DNA of 64,000 nucleotides from Actinoplanes sp. SE50/110. GTDB lineage: Bacteria > Actinomycetota > Actinomycetes > Mycobacteriales > Micromonosporaceae. A program made the translations under genes and the position numbers. The DNA is taken from NCBI RefSeq assembly GCF_900119315.1, contig NZ_LT827010.1, forward strand, positions 3,071,001 through 3,135,000, given 5' to 3'. Shown here piece by piece: positions 43,609 to 51,032 of this stretch. Position 1 is the first letter of the stretch. Every line of letters begins with the position of its first letter. The notes beneath the pieces are model-generated. The model had not been told where the DNA came from. It searched no databases and saw only the letters and a list, made by a program, of their open reading frames with translations.

Positions 43609-43917
43609 ATGGAGTCCGATCGACAGGTGATGACGGCGGGCGCGCGGCTGGCGCTGGCCCGGTGGGAGCGGCGGCTCGGCGTGCCGGAGTCCCCGGAGCC
43701 GGGATTGGTGGCGCTGCTCGACCGGCACGCCGCGCGGATCCGGGACTCGGTGTCGGGGATGACCGTGGCGAACCTGGCCGCGTATGCCGACGGCGTCGCC
43801 GACACCGCGGCGGCCCGGGGGTGGACACACCCGGACGCGGGGGCCGACTGGCGGGCGGCGAGCTGGCCGTCGCTGCACCTGCTCGCGGTCTGCCTGCTGG
43901 CCCGCAGCCTGCCCTGA
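43609..43917 (+). CDS. Small protein, DUF6401-like (tentative)
   Basis: This 102-residue helical protein (ARLALARWERRLGVPESPEPGLVALLDRHAARIRDSVSG, then a helix with AYADGVADTAAARGW and a final SLHLLAVCLLARSLP) resembles small actinobacterial proteins annotated DUF6401, but I hold that loosely. The ATG at 43609 is preceded by TGTACGGTATACC, a possible -10 region. No function is known. It is not obviously linked to its neighbours. Confidence 0.5.
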   Translation: MESDRQVMTAGARLALARWERRLGVPESPEPGLVALLDRHAARIRDSVSGMTVANLAAYADGVADTAAARGWTHPDAGADWRAASWPSLHLLAVCLLARSLP

Positions 43918-43924
43918 CCACGGT

Positions 43925-43958
43925 GTCGCCCCCGGTCGCACGCGCGGCCGGGGGCGAC
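43925..43958 (+). terminator. Bidirectional hairpin between convergent genes
   Basis: GTCGCCCCCGG (43925-43935) pairs with CCGGGGGCGAC (43948-43958) over a 12-nt loop. It lies between the stops of the small protein gene and the PRC-barrel/DUF2382 gene. No clear T-tract. Confidence 0.55.
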
Positions 43959-43975
43959 GTCAGGTCGTCGTGGGG

Positions 43976-44833
43976 TCAGCCGAGGCGACGACGGCGCTCG
44001 TCGCCGGGCAGCTCGGCCTCGATCTGCTCCTTGCGGACCTCGCCGCTGACGGTCCGCTCGTCGGTGACCGTCTCCTTGCCCAGGCGCACCCGCTCCACCG
44101 GCACCGTCTCGGTCTGCACCACCGGCCGCTCCTCGTGCAGGGTGACCTCGTGCTCCGACTCGGTCAGGTCCGGGCCGCTGAAGGCGGCGTCCCGGTTCGC
44201 GTCGGTGACCGGCTCACGCTCCAGCCGCACCTCCTCGCGGGTGACCGGCACGCTGACCTGCTGCTGCTCGGTCGTCACGTACTTGCGGAGCCGGGCCTTG
44301 CCGGTCCGCTCACGCTCGGTGCCGACGGTCAGCCGCTCCTCCGAGCGGGTCATCGCGTCGTCGCCGCGCAGGTGGCCGTCGCCCTGGCCGGCGCCGAGCT
44401 CGTAGTCGGTGCCGCCGGGGCGGCTCTGGCCGGTGTAGTTCTCGTCGGTGTAGCTATCGCCGGTGTAGTTCTCGTTCGTGGCGGTCGCCCCGGCCTGGTA
44501 CGACCGGTAGCTGTCGTGCTGGTTCACGCCGTAGTAGGAGTAGAGCTGGTCGACCTCGGCCTGGGTCAGCGGCTCGTCGTGCGAGGCGTCCACGTTCGGC
44601 GCGTCCTTGACCGTCGCCTTGTCGAACGGCACCACCAGCCGGTCGTCGCGCAGGTCCGCGTCCTGCAGCGGGACCAGCGACTCGTTCAGTCCGAACAGGC
44701 CGGTGCGGACACTGACCCAGGTGGGCAGACCGGCGGCGTCGGTCCACACCTGCCCGGCGGTGCCGATCTTGTCGCCGTCCCGGTCGTGGACGTCGCGGCC
44801 GCTCAGCGTGTGAATGTGCTCCTGCGTGATCAC
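43976..44833 (-). CDS. PRC-barrel and DUF2382 stress-type protein
   Basis: This is a 285-residue protein. The N-terminal PRC-barrel (LSGRDVHDRDGDKIGTAGQVWTD and WVSVRTGLFG) is followed by a Tyr/Asn-rich linker and a C-terminal DUF2382 domain with the YsnF-like pattern: RSEERLTVGTERERTGKARLRKYV, QVSVPVTREEVRLEREPV, EVTLHEERPVVQTETVPVERVRLGKE. Such proteins are associated with general stress and desiccation in bacteria. The start is GTG at 44833 with a clear ATAGGAGA site. It diverges from another PRC-barrel gene across 180 bp. Confidence 0.9.
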   Translation of the reverse strand: MITQEHIHTLSGRDVHDRDGDKIGTAGQVWTDAAGLPTWVSVRTGLFGLNESLVPLQDADLRDDRLVVPFDKATVKDAPNVDASHDEPLTQAEVDQLYSYYGVNQHDSYRSYQAGATATNENYTGDSYTDENYTGQSRPGGTDYELGAGQGDGHLRGDDAMTRSEERLTVGTERERTGKARLRKYVTTEQQQVSVPVTREEVRLEREPVTDANRDAAFSGPDLTESEHEVTLHEERPVVQTETVPVERVRLGKETVTDERTVSGEVRKEQIEAELPGDERRRRLG

Positions 44834-45013
44834 GGGGGGTCTCCTATCGTCCGGTATGTAGCGATGTATTCAGTTTTGAGCTCTCGGGTTAGTTGTGCCC
44901 ACGGCTGCCGGCTTCTAACAACCCACTTCCACTCATTCACGCCCCGTTCGTGTCAGCGGCGGGATCGGGGTCGCCGGCGTTTGGGTGCCCCGGGCGGCGG
45001 GCACTGCACCCGC

Positions 45014-45370
45014 ATGTTTGCGGCGGAGAATCTGCGTGACTGGCGTGGCCAGAATGTGATCGACCGGGACGGCGACAAGATCGGAGAGTTGGAGGCGGTC
45101 TACGTCGACACGGCGACCGACGAACCCTCATTCGTCACGGTGCGCACCGGCTTCATCGGGCGGCACCGCCTGACCTTCGTCCCGCTCGGCGGGGCCACCG
45201 TCAAACCGGACGCCGTTCGGGTGCAGGTGACCAAGAAGCAGACCGGCGACGCCCCGTCGATCGATGTCGACGGTGAGCTGCTCGCCGCTGACGAGCCGGG
45301 CGTCTTCGCCCATTACGGTCTCCCGTACGCGGCGGGTGCCGGCGGCGAGCGTCGCCTCGCCCGCCGCTGA
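45014..45370 (+). CDS. PRC-barrel domain protein
   Basis: This 118-residue protein has one PRC-barrel (LRDWRGQNVIDRDGDKIGELEAVYVD, SFVTVRTGFIGRHRLTFVPLGGA) and a short tail (DEPGVFAHYGLPY) like the first third of the neighbouring DUF2382 protein. It may partner with it or bind RNA/protein surfaces; the family function is broad. ATG at 45014. After its TGA at 45368 the same frame stays open for about 136 codons through the 33-bp repeats, but high GC makes this weak evidence for readthrough. Confidence 0.82.
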   Translation: MFAAENLRDWRGQNVIDRDGDKIGELEAVYVDTATDEPSFVTVRTGFIGRHRLTFVPLGGATVKPDAVRVQVTKKQTGDAPSIDVDGELLAADEPGVFAHYGLPYAAGAGGERRLARR

Positions 45371-45388
45371 ACAGCCCCACCCGCCGCG

Positions 45389-45540
45389 GAATCAACCGCG
45401 GCGGGCATCTTGCCCGTCGTGGAATCAACTGCGGCGGGCATCTCGCCCGTCGCAGCATCAACCCGGGTGGGCGCCTCGTCCGTGGCTGAACCAGCCCTCG
45501 GTGGGCGCCCCGCCGTCGCTGAACCAGCCCTGGCGGCCCC
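45389..45540 (+). repeat. 33-bp degenerate minisatellite (about 4.6 copies)
   Basis: Units begin at 45389, 45422, 45455, 45488 and 45521 (partial). The unit starts GAATCAACCGCGGCGGGCAT and ends about TTGCCCGTCGTG. The period is in phase with the reading frame of the PRC-barrel gene upstream (11-residue period, P-V-V-E-S-T-A-A-G-I-S), but a stop lies between. Copies diverge progressively to the right. Confidence 0.8.
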
Positions 45541-45676
45541 CGGCCCGCCTGCTGGGCGCGGTCTCGGATGCCTCCGGCCCGCCGGCTGGGCGCGGTCTCG
45601 GATGCCTCCGGCCCGCCGGCTGGGCGCGGCCTCGAATGCCCCCGGCCCGCCCACTGGGCGCGGCCTCGAATGCCCC
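45541..45676. repeat. 34-bp minisatellite, four copies, abutting the SDR gene stop
   Basis: Units start at 45541, 45575, 45609 and 45643, each beginning CGGCCCGCC and containing CTGGGCGCGG then CTCGGATGCC or CTCGAATGCC. The last ends 2 bp before the stop codon of the SDR gene (45679). The period is not a multiple of three. There are no spacers. Confidence 0.9.
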
Positions 45677-45678
45677 GG

Positions 45679-46548
45679 TCAGGCCGGCCTGCGCGGGATC
45701 GGCTCGCGGCCGCCCCGGAGCTCGACCACCGTGCCGCTCGCGCCGCCGGCGATCAGGTCCAGGACGGCATCGACCACCTGAGCCGGCGGGATCAGCGGTG
45801 GCGTGACCGCCCGCTCGGCCGGGCTCAGCGCGGCGAACTCCGCGTGCGCCCGGTCCAGGCCGATCCAATCCGGCACGATACAGGTCACCCGCACCCCGTC
45901 GAGCCCGGCCAGGCTGGTCGTCAGCCGGACCAGGCCGGCCTTGGCCGCCGCATACTCCGGTGACCCGTAGGCGCCGTCCCCGCGCGCCGCACTGGACGCG
46001 ACGTTGACCACCACCCCGCCGCCGAGCCGGCGCATCGGCTCCCGGACGAGCTGGGTGAGCAGCATCGGCGCGGTCAGGTTCAGCGCGAGGGTGGCCGCCC
46101 AGTCCGCCGGCTCCGCGTCCGGATACTGCCGCCCGCCACGCGTCCACCCGCCCGCGTTGTTCACCAGCACGTGCGGACCGCCCAGCTCGGCCGCGACCCG
46201 CACCACACCTCTCGCCTGCTCCGCATCGGTCACATCAGCGCAGACCGCGACCGCCACCCCGCCGGCCACCGCCGGTGAATCCGCTCCCGCTGCCGCATCC
46301 GCGCCCACCGATAAACCCGCAGCCGCATCCGCGCCCGCCGGTGGACCCGCACCCGCAGCCGCACCCGCGACCTGCTCGGCGCGGGCCGCGCTCGCCTCGG
46401 CAGCCGCACCGTCGACATCCGCGACGACCACGGTGAAACCGGCCCCGGCCAGGCCCACGGTCAGCTCTCGGCCGAGGCCCGCGCCACCCCCGGTCACGAT
46501 CGCGACGCGCCGCGGCGAGCCGATCCGCGGGAGAATCTCGCCGGCCAT
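45679..46548 (-). CDS. Short-chain dehydrogenase/reductase (SDR) with repeat insertion
   Basis: This 289-residue Rossmann-fold oxidoreductase has the cofactor motif TGGGAGLG, then VVVADVDG, the NNAGG motif, and the catalytic triad in NVASSAARGDGAYGSPEYAAAKAG (Ser, Tyr and Lys). Between about residues 60 and 100 there is a low-complexity Ala/Gly/Asp insertion (PPAGADAAAGLSVGADAAAG) made by 30-bp duplications. It would bulge from the fold between beta3 and beta4. NAD(P) preference and substrate are not clear. The gene stop abuts the 34-bp array. Confidence 0.88.
   Translation of the reverse strand: MAGEILPRIGSPRRVAIVTGGGAGLGRELTVGLAGAGFTVVVADVDGAAAEASAARAEQVAGAAAGAGPPAGADAAAGLSVGADAAAGADSPAVAGGVAVAVCADVTDAEQARGVVRVAAELGGPHVLVNNAGGWTRGGRQYPDAEPADWAATLALNLTAPMLLTQLVREPMRRLGGGVVVNVASSAARGDGAYGSPEYAAAKAGLVRLTTSLAGLDGVRVTCIVPDWIGLDRAHAEFAALSPAERAVTPPLIPPAQVVDAVLDLIAGGASGTVVELRGGREPIPRRPA
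46291..46350 (-). repeat. 30-bp tandem duplication in the SDR gene
   Basis: Two 30-bp units (46291-46320 and 46321-46350) share GCCGCATCCGCGCCC. They encode the AGADAAAG-type insertion in frame on the minus strand, and a third, degenerate copy follows. Confidence 0.65.
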
Positions 46549-46554
46549 CGGATC

Positions 46555-47463
46555 TCAGCCCGCCAGAGCGTCCACCAGGCGGCGCGCCGAGCCGGCCAGA
46601 TTCCACCGCTCGGCGAGGGCGAGCAGCGCCTGCGGGTCGCGAGGCTCGCGCGGCAGTGCCGGATCCACGTCGGGCAGCTTGACGTCGAGCGCCACCCGGC
46701 AGACCGGCAGAGCCTTCGCCAGGTAGTCCCGGCCGGCGGCGAGCTTCGTGCGGACGCCGGGGGCGAAGCCCGCCTCCGGATCGTCGAGGGCGGCCAGGAT
46801 CTCGGCGATCCCGCCGTAGCGCTCGATCAGCCGGGCGGCCGTCTTCTCCCCGACGCCCGCGACGCCGGGCAGCCCGTCGCTCGGGTCGCCGCGCATCGCC
46901 GCGAAGTCCGCGTAATACCGCGCCGGCACCCCGTATTTCCCCTGGACCAGAGCCTCGTCGGCGTCCTCCAGCTTGGCCACGCCGCGCCCGCAGTAGAGCA
47001 GCCGGGTGCCCCGCGCGTCGTCGACCAGCTGGAACAGGTCGCGGTCGCCGGAGACCACCTCGACCGGGGCGGCCTGGGTCGCGGCGATGGTGCCGAGCAC
47101 GTCGTCGGCCTCGTAGCCCGGCACGCCGAAGGCCGGGATGCCGACCGCCTCGAGCACCTCCAGCAGCACCGGCACCTGGCGCTCCAGTGCGGCCGGCACC
47201 TCCTCGACGGTGTCGTGGGCGACCCGGTGCGCCTTGTAGGACGGGACCAGCTCGACCCGCCAGGCCGGCCGCCAGTCCGCGTCGAGGGCGCAGATCAGCC
47301 GATCCGGCCGCCGGGTGCGGACCAGCTGGGCGATCATGTCGAGGAAGCCGCGGATCGCGTTGACCGGCTCGCCGGCGTCGGTCTGCGCCGCCTTCTCCGG
47401 GATGCCGTGGAACGCCCGGAAATAGAGGCTGGGGGCGTCGACGGCCAGCAGTGGTCGGGTCAC
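46555..47463 (-). CDS. 5'-3' exonuclease, FEN/T5-type
   Basis: This is a 302-residue nuclease similar to the N-terminal domain of DNA polymerase I. Metal-site motifs are seen: LLAVDAPSLYFRAFHG, LDADWRPAW, GYEADDVLGT, VSGDRDLFQLV, then the helix-2-turn-helix GDPSDGLPGVAGVGEKTA. A free-standing FEN of this type removes RNA primers or flaps. The GTG start at 47463 has a divergent acyl-CoA dehydrogenase gene 94 bp away. It is a few bases downstream of the SDR gene start, but in the same direction, so the two may be cotranscribed. Confidence 0.93.
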   Translation of the reverse strand: MTRPLLAVDAPSLYFRAFHGIPEKAAQTDAGEPVNAIRGFLDMIAQLVRTRRPDRLICALDADWRPAWRVELVPSYKAHRVAHDTVEEVPAALERQVPVLLEVLEAVGIPAFGVPGYEADDVLGTIAATQAAPVEVVSGDRDLFQLVDDARGTRLLYCGRGVAKLEDADEALVQGKYGVPARYYADFAAMRGDPSDGLPGVAGVGEKTAARLIERYGGIAEILAALDDPEAGFAPGVRTKLAAGRDYLAKALPVCRVALDVKLPDVDPALPREPRDPQALLALAERWNLAGSARRLVDALAG

Positions 47464-47556
47464 GCGCCTACCCTGCCACACCCCTCCGACATTTTCGGCG
47501 ACCGCGAGACGGCGTCCCGGCTGTCCCGGAACTTGAACGAGCGTTAAGCTCAGGGG

Positions 47557-48696
47557 GTGACCGTGGATCGACTGCTTCCCACCCCTGAGGCACACGACCT
47601 GCTCGACCTGACCCGTGAGCTCGCCACCCGTGAGCTGGCCGGCAAGGTCGACGACTACGAGGCGCGCGGCGAGTTCCCCCGGGAGATCCTGCGTACGTTA
47701 GGGCGTTCCGGCCTGCTCGGCCTGCCTTATGCCGAAAGCGACGGCGGCGCCGGCCAGCCGTACGAGGTCTATCTCCAGGTTCTGGAGATCCTGGCCGGCA
47801 CCTGGCTGGGGATCGCCGAGGCGGTCAGCGTGCACACGCTGTCGTGCTTCCCGGTGGCGGCCTTCGGCAGCGAGCGGCAGCGCAAGGCGCTGCCCGAGAT
47901 GCTCGGCGGCGAGCTGCTCGGCGCCTACTGCCTGTCCGAGCCGCAGGGTGGCTCGGATGCCGGCAACCTCGCCACCCGGGCCGTGCCGGACGGCGAGGAC
48001 TGGCTGGTCAACGGCACCAAGGCGTGGATCACGCACGGCGGCCGCGCGGATTTCTACAACCTGTTCGTCCGCACCGGCGGCCCCGGCCCCAAGGGCATCT
48101 CCTGCCTGCTCGCCGACGCCGCCACGCCGGGCCTGCTGCCGCAGGCGCCGGAGCGGCTGATGGGCCTGCGCTCGTCGGCTCCGGCCCAGATCGTGCTGGA
48201 CGACGCGCGGATCCCACACGACCGGCTGGTGGGGGAGCAGGGGCAGGGGTTCGCGATCGCGATGCAGGCGCTCGACGCGGGGCGGCTCGGGATCGCGGCG
48301 TGCGCCGTCGGGCTGGCCCAGGCGGCCACCGACTACGCGGTCGCCTACGCACGGGAGCGGGAGCAGTTCGGGCAGCCGATCGGCCGGTTCCAGGGGGTCG
48401 GGTTCATGCTGGCCGACATGGCCACCCAGGTGTCCGCGGCGCGCTCGTTGCTGCTGGCCGCGGCCCGGTTGAAGGACGCCGGCCGGCCGTTCTCGGTCGA
48501 GGCGGCCAAGGCGAAGCTGTTCGCCACCGACGCGGCGATGCGGGTGACCACCGACGCGGTGCAGATCCTCGGCGGCTACGGCTATGTGGCCGATCATCCG
48601 GCCGAGCGCTGGTTCCGTGAGGCGAAGGTGTTGCAGATCGTGGAGGGCACCAACCAGATCCAGCGGATGGTGATCGCCCGCTCGCTGACCGGCTGA
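47557..48696 (+). CDS. Acyl-CoA dehydrogenase
   Basis: This 379-residue FAD enzyme has the full acyl-CoA dehydrogenase pattern: LSEPQGGSDAGNLATRA, WLVNGTKAWITHGG, QGQGFAIAMQALDAGRLGIAACAVGLAQA, FQGVGFMLADM, QILGGYGYVADHPAERWFREAKVLQIVEGTNQIQ. In this last stretch the catalytic base Glu lies in VEGTNQIQ. It introduces a trans-2 double bond into acyl-CoA in beta-oxidation or amino-acid catabolism. Chain specificity is unknown. GTG at 47557. A Lrp-type regulator follows 35 bp later. Confidence 0.95.
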   Translation: MTVDRLLPTPEAHDLLDLTRELATRELAGKVDDYEARGEFPREILRTLGRSGLLGLPYAESDGGAGQPYEVYLQVLEILAGTWLGIAEAVSVHTLSCFPVAAFGSERQRKALPEMLGGELLGAYCLSEPQGGSDAGNLATRAVPDGEDWLVNGTKAWITHGGRADFYNLFVRTGGPGPKGISCLLADAATPGLLPQAPERLMGLRSSAPAQIVLDDARIPHDRLVGEQGQGFAIAMQALDAGRLGIAACAVGLAQAATDYAVAYAREREQFGQPIGRFQGVGFMLADMATQVSAARSLLLAAARLKDAGRPFSVEAAKAKLFATDAAMRVTTDAVQILGGYGYVADHPAERWFREAKVLQIVEGTNQIQRMVIARSLTG

Positions 48697-48731
48697 GCCG
48701 CGCCGGCGACCCGGTCGTTACTCTTACCGGC

Positions 48732-49181
48732 GTGGAAGAGATCGACCGGGCGATCGTGTCAGCCCTCACCGTGGACGGACGGCTGACCTATACCGATCTG
48801 GCCGAGCGGGTGGGCCTCAGTGTCTCCGCCGTGCACCAGCGGGTGCGCCGGCTGGAGGAGCGCGGGGCGATCGCCGGTTACACGGCGAAGGTGTCGTTCG
48901 AGGCGCTCGACCTGCCGTTGACCGCCTTCGTGGCGATCCGCCCGTTCGATCCGTCGCAGCCGGACGACGCGCCGGAGCGGCTGGCCCACCTCTCCGAGAT
49001 CGACTCCTGCTACTCGGTGGCCGGTGAGGACTTCTACATGCTGCTGGTCCGGGTGAAGAGCCCGGCCGACCTGGAGCGGCTGCTGCAGGACATCCGCACG
49101 GCGGCGAATGTGACGACCCGGACCACGGTGGTGCTGTCCACTCCTTACGAGAACCGGCCACCCAGGATCGCCCCCGAATAG
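48732..49181 (+). CDS. Lrp/AsnC-family transcriptional regulator
   Basis: This is a 149-residue regulator. The N-terminal winged helix reads IDRAIVSALTVDGRLTYTDLAERVGLSVSAVHQRVRRLEERGAIAGY. The C-terminal RAM ligand-binding domain reads FVAIRPFDPSQPDDA to RTTVVLSTPYENR. Family members sense amino acids and form octamers on DNA. It sits just after an acyl-CoA dehydrogenase and may control it. GTG start at 48732 with GGCGTGG spacing. Confidence 0.93.
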   Translation: MEEIDRAIVSALTVDGRLTYTDLAERVGLSVSAVHQRVRRLEERGAIAGYTAKVSFEALDLPLTAFVAIRPFDPSQPDDAPERLAHLSEIDSCYSVAGEDFYMLLVRVKSPADLERLLQDIRTAANVTTRTTVVLSTPYENRPPRIAPE

Positions 49182-49223
49182 GCTGTTGCCTGGTTTCCTA
49201 GGACGCGTCAGGGGATGTGTCGG

Positions 49224-49793
49224 ATGAACGCCGACGACGTCGACGCGGCAGTTCAAGAGCTGCAGGACACGCTTGCGCCGTACGCCTACGGCCCCGCCTG
49301 GTCCACCCGGGCCGGCGACCTCGACTGGACCTGCCGGCAAACCGCCGTGCACATCGCGCACGACCTCGTGGCGTACGCCGCCCAGCTGGCCGGCCGGGCC
49401 GACAATGGGTATCTCCCGCTGGATCTGCGGGTCGACCCGGGCGCGACGCCGGGCGAGGTCCTGCGGGTGATCGCGGCCGCGGCCGGACTGCTCAGCGCCC
49501 AGCTGCGCGCGGCGTCGCCGGACGACCGGGCCTGGCACTGGGGGCCGGCCGACCCGTCGGGATTCGCCGCGCTCGGCGTCAACGAGATCCTGATCCACAC
49601 GTACGACGTGGCCGGCGGTCTGGGTGTTGCCTGGCGGCCGCCGGCGGCGCTCTGCGCGGCGGTGCTGAGTCGGCTCTTTCCCGGGCATCCGGACGGCGAC
49701 CCGGTGGCCGCCCTGCTCTGGTGCACCGGGCGGATCGCGCTGCCCGGCCGCCCCCGGCGCACCTCGTGGGTGTTGCGGGCCGCCGTGGATTGA
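49224..49793 (+). CDS. DinB-fold maleylpyruvate isomerase-like protein
   Basis: This is a 189-residue four-helix protein. It contains WTCRQTAVHIAHDLVAYAAQL (first metal-histidine helix), a middle helix, and GVNEILIHTYDVAGGL with the second His pair, the pattern of mycothiol-dependent maleylpyruvate isomerase/DinB enzymes. Actinomycete members are often annotated TIGR03083-like with unknown substrates. ATG at 49224 has AGGGG at good spacing; an in-frame ATG at 49215 abuts the same site and is less likely. Confidence 0.72.
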   Translation: MNADDVDAAVQELQDTLAPYAYGPAWSTRAGDLDWTCRQTAVHIAHDLVAYAAQLAGRADNGYLPLDLRVDPGATPGEVLRVIAAAAGLLSAQLRAASPDDRAWHWGPADPSGFAALGVNEILIHTYDVAGGLGVAWRPPAALCAAVLSRLFPGHPDGDPVAALLWCTGRIALPGRPRRTSWVLRAAVD

Positions 49794-49895
49794 CCGGACC
49801 CGTGTCGGCTCGGGCCGGAGCGCGTTGTCCCGCAGGGACATCAGGCGTCCGGCACGGGCATCAGCCTGTCCGGCACGAGCGGAGGCGGACGGACC

Positions 49896-50678
49896 ATGCG
49901 GCGACGAACTCTGCTGGCCGCCGGCGGCGCCGGCGTGGCGACCGCCGTGGCCGGCGGGCTGTGGGCCCGCGGATCCGCGCCGGCCACGGTGCCCGCGGTG
50001 CCCGTGCCGTCGGTGCCGCCCGGTCCGGAACGCTGCGAGCTCCGGTACTCGAAGGCCCGCGGGACGACCGTCGACTTCTACACCGCGGTGCCGGCCGGGC
50101 ACGGGGACGGCACCGGGCTGCCGGTCTGCCTCGTGCTGCACGGCGGATCGAAGCGGCCCGCCGACTTCGAGGCACTCGGGCTCGGACACTTTCTGACCGA
50201 CGCGGTGGCTCACGGCGCGCCGCCGTTCGTGCTGGCCGGCGCCACCGGCGACCGTCTCGCCTGGCAGCCCGACGGGCGCGACGACCCGCAGCGGATGGTG
50301 CACGAGGAAGTGCCGGCCTGGTGCGCGGCACGTGGCTTCGACACCAGCCGGCTGGTCGCCTGGGGCTGGTCGATGGGCGGGTACGGCTCGCTGCTGCTGG
50401 CCGAGACCTTCCCCGGGTTCGTCCGCGCGGTGGCCGCGTTCTCCCCGGCGGTGGTGCCCGGGGACGTGGTGTTCCAGAACGCGGACCGGCTCGGCGCGAC
50501 GCCGGTGGGATTGTGGTGCGGCAGCCGGGATCCGCTGTACGGCAGCGTGCGGGCGTTGCGGCGGGTGCTGCCGCGCGAGCCGGCGGTGGGGACGTTCGGG
50601 CCGGGCGGGCACGACTTCACGTACTGGAGCACGTTGATTCCGGCGGCGTTCGCCTTCCTCGCCGCACAGCTGGATTGA
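49896..50678 (+). CDS. Secreted alpha/beta hydrolase-fold esterase
   Basis: This is a 260-residue exported esterase. The Tat-like signal is MRRRTLLAAGGAGVATAVAG. The domain resembles esterase D and feruloyl/PHB-depolymerase-like folds: CLVLHGGSKRPADF (oxyanion), the nucleophile elbow AWGWSMGG with Ser 159, an acid in CGSRDPLYG and a His in GPGGHDFTYW. It hydrolyses an extracellular ester; the substrate is unknown. It is not obviously part of the toxin locus that begins 354 bp downstream. Confidence 0.82.
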   Translation: MRRRTLLAAGGAGVATAVAGGLWARGSAPATVPAVPVPSVPPGPERCELRYSKARGTTVDFYTAVPAGHGDGTGLPVCLVLHGGSKRPADFEALGLGHFLTDAVAHGAPPFVLAGATGDRLAWQPDGRDDPQRMVHEEVPAWCAARGFDTSRLVAWGWSMGGYGSLLLAETFPGFVRAVAAFSPAVVPGDVVFQNADRLGATPVGLWCGSRDPLYGSVRALRRVLPREPAVGTFGPGGHDFTYWSTLIPAAFAFLAAQLD

Positions 50679-51032
50679 CCGGAGGGGCGGCCGGGTGGCC
50701 GTCCGACCTGCCGGGTGTGCGCACCGCGGCGGCCGCGGGGGCGGGGGGCGGGGGTCTCCCGGCTGTCTCCCGGCGGCCCCGGGGATCGATAGAACGACAT
50801 ACTCCTGGTAGAAATGTGTCGATCACATCGGCTCCGGTGGGGCGATGGCGCGATCTACGGGGGTTCCACATTGGCTATACGACGGCATGCGCCCGGTGGC
50901 GCCGTGCCGCCGGTCGGCTGACGCTGCGCGGGTGACGCCCGCTTTCTTCGACGGTTTGCCGGGCGTGCCGACAGGCGCGCCGGCTGCCCTTTTTTCGCAG
51001 TAGACGTCTACATCCGTACGGGGGATGGATTC
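50679..51032 (+). promoter_or_regulatory. Region upstream of the polymorphic toxin gene
   Basis: No gene seen in 354 bp. Near the left is an extremely GC-rich run. From 50790 it becomes mixed, with the phrase TACGGGGGTTCCA shared with the leader of the broken paralogue (just before 25249) and a TTTTTT tract at about 50990. GGGGG just before the start codon is shared by both paralogues and is likely the ribosome-binding site. Confidence 0.35.
51000..51011. promoter_or_regulatory. Palindrome 22 bp before the toxin start
   Basis: GTAGACGTCTAC is a perfect 12-bp palindrome between a T-tract and the ribosome-binding site of the toxin gene. It could be an operator at the 5' end of the mRNA. No regulator is known. 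Confidence 0.4.

Noticed and set aside
45389..45676. CRISPR array between the PRC-barrel and SDR genes
   Set aside because: Units of 33-34 bp follow each other without unique spacers.
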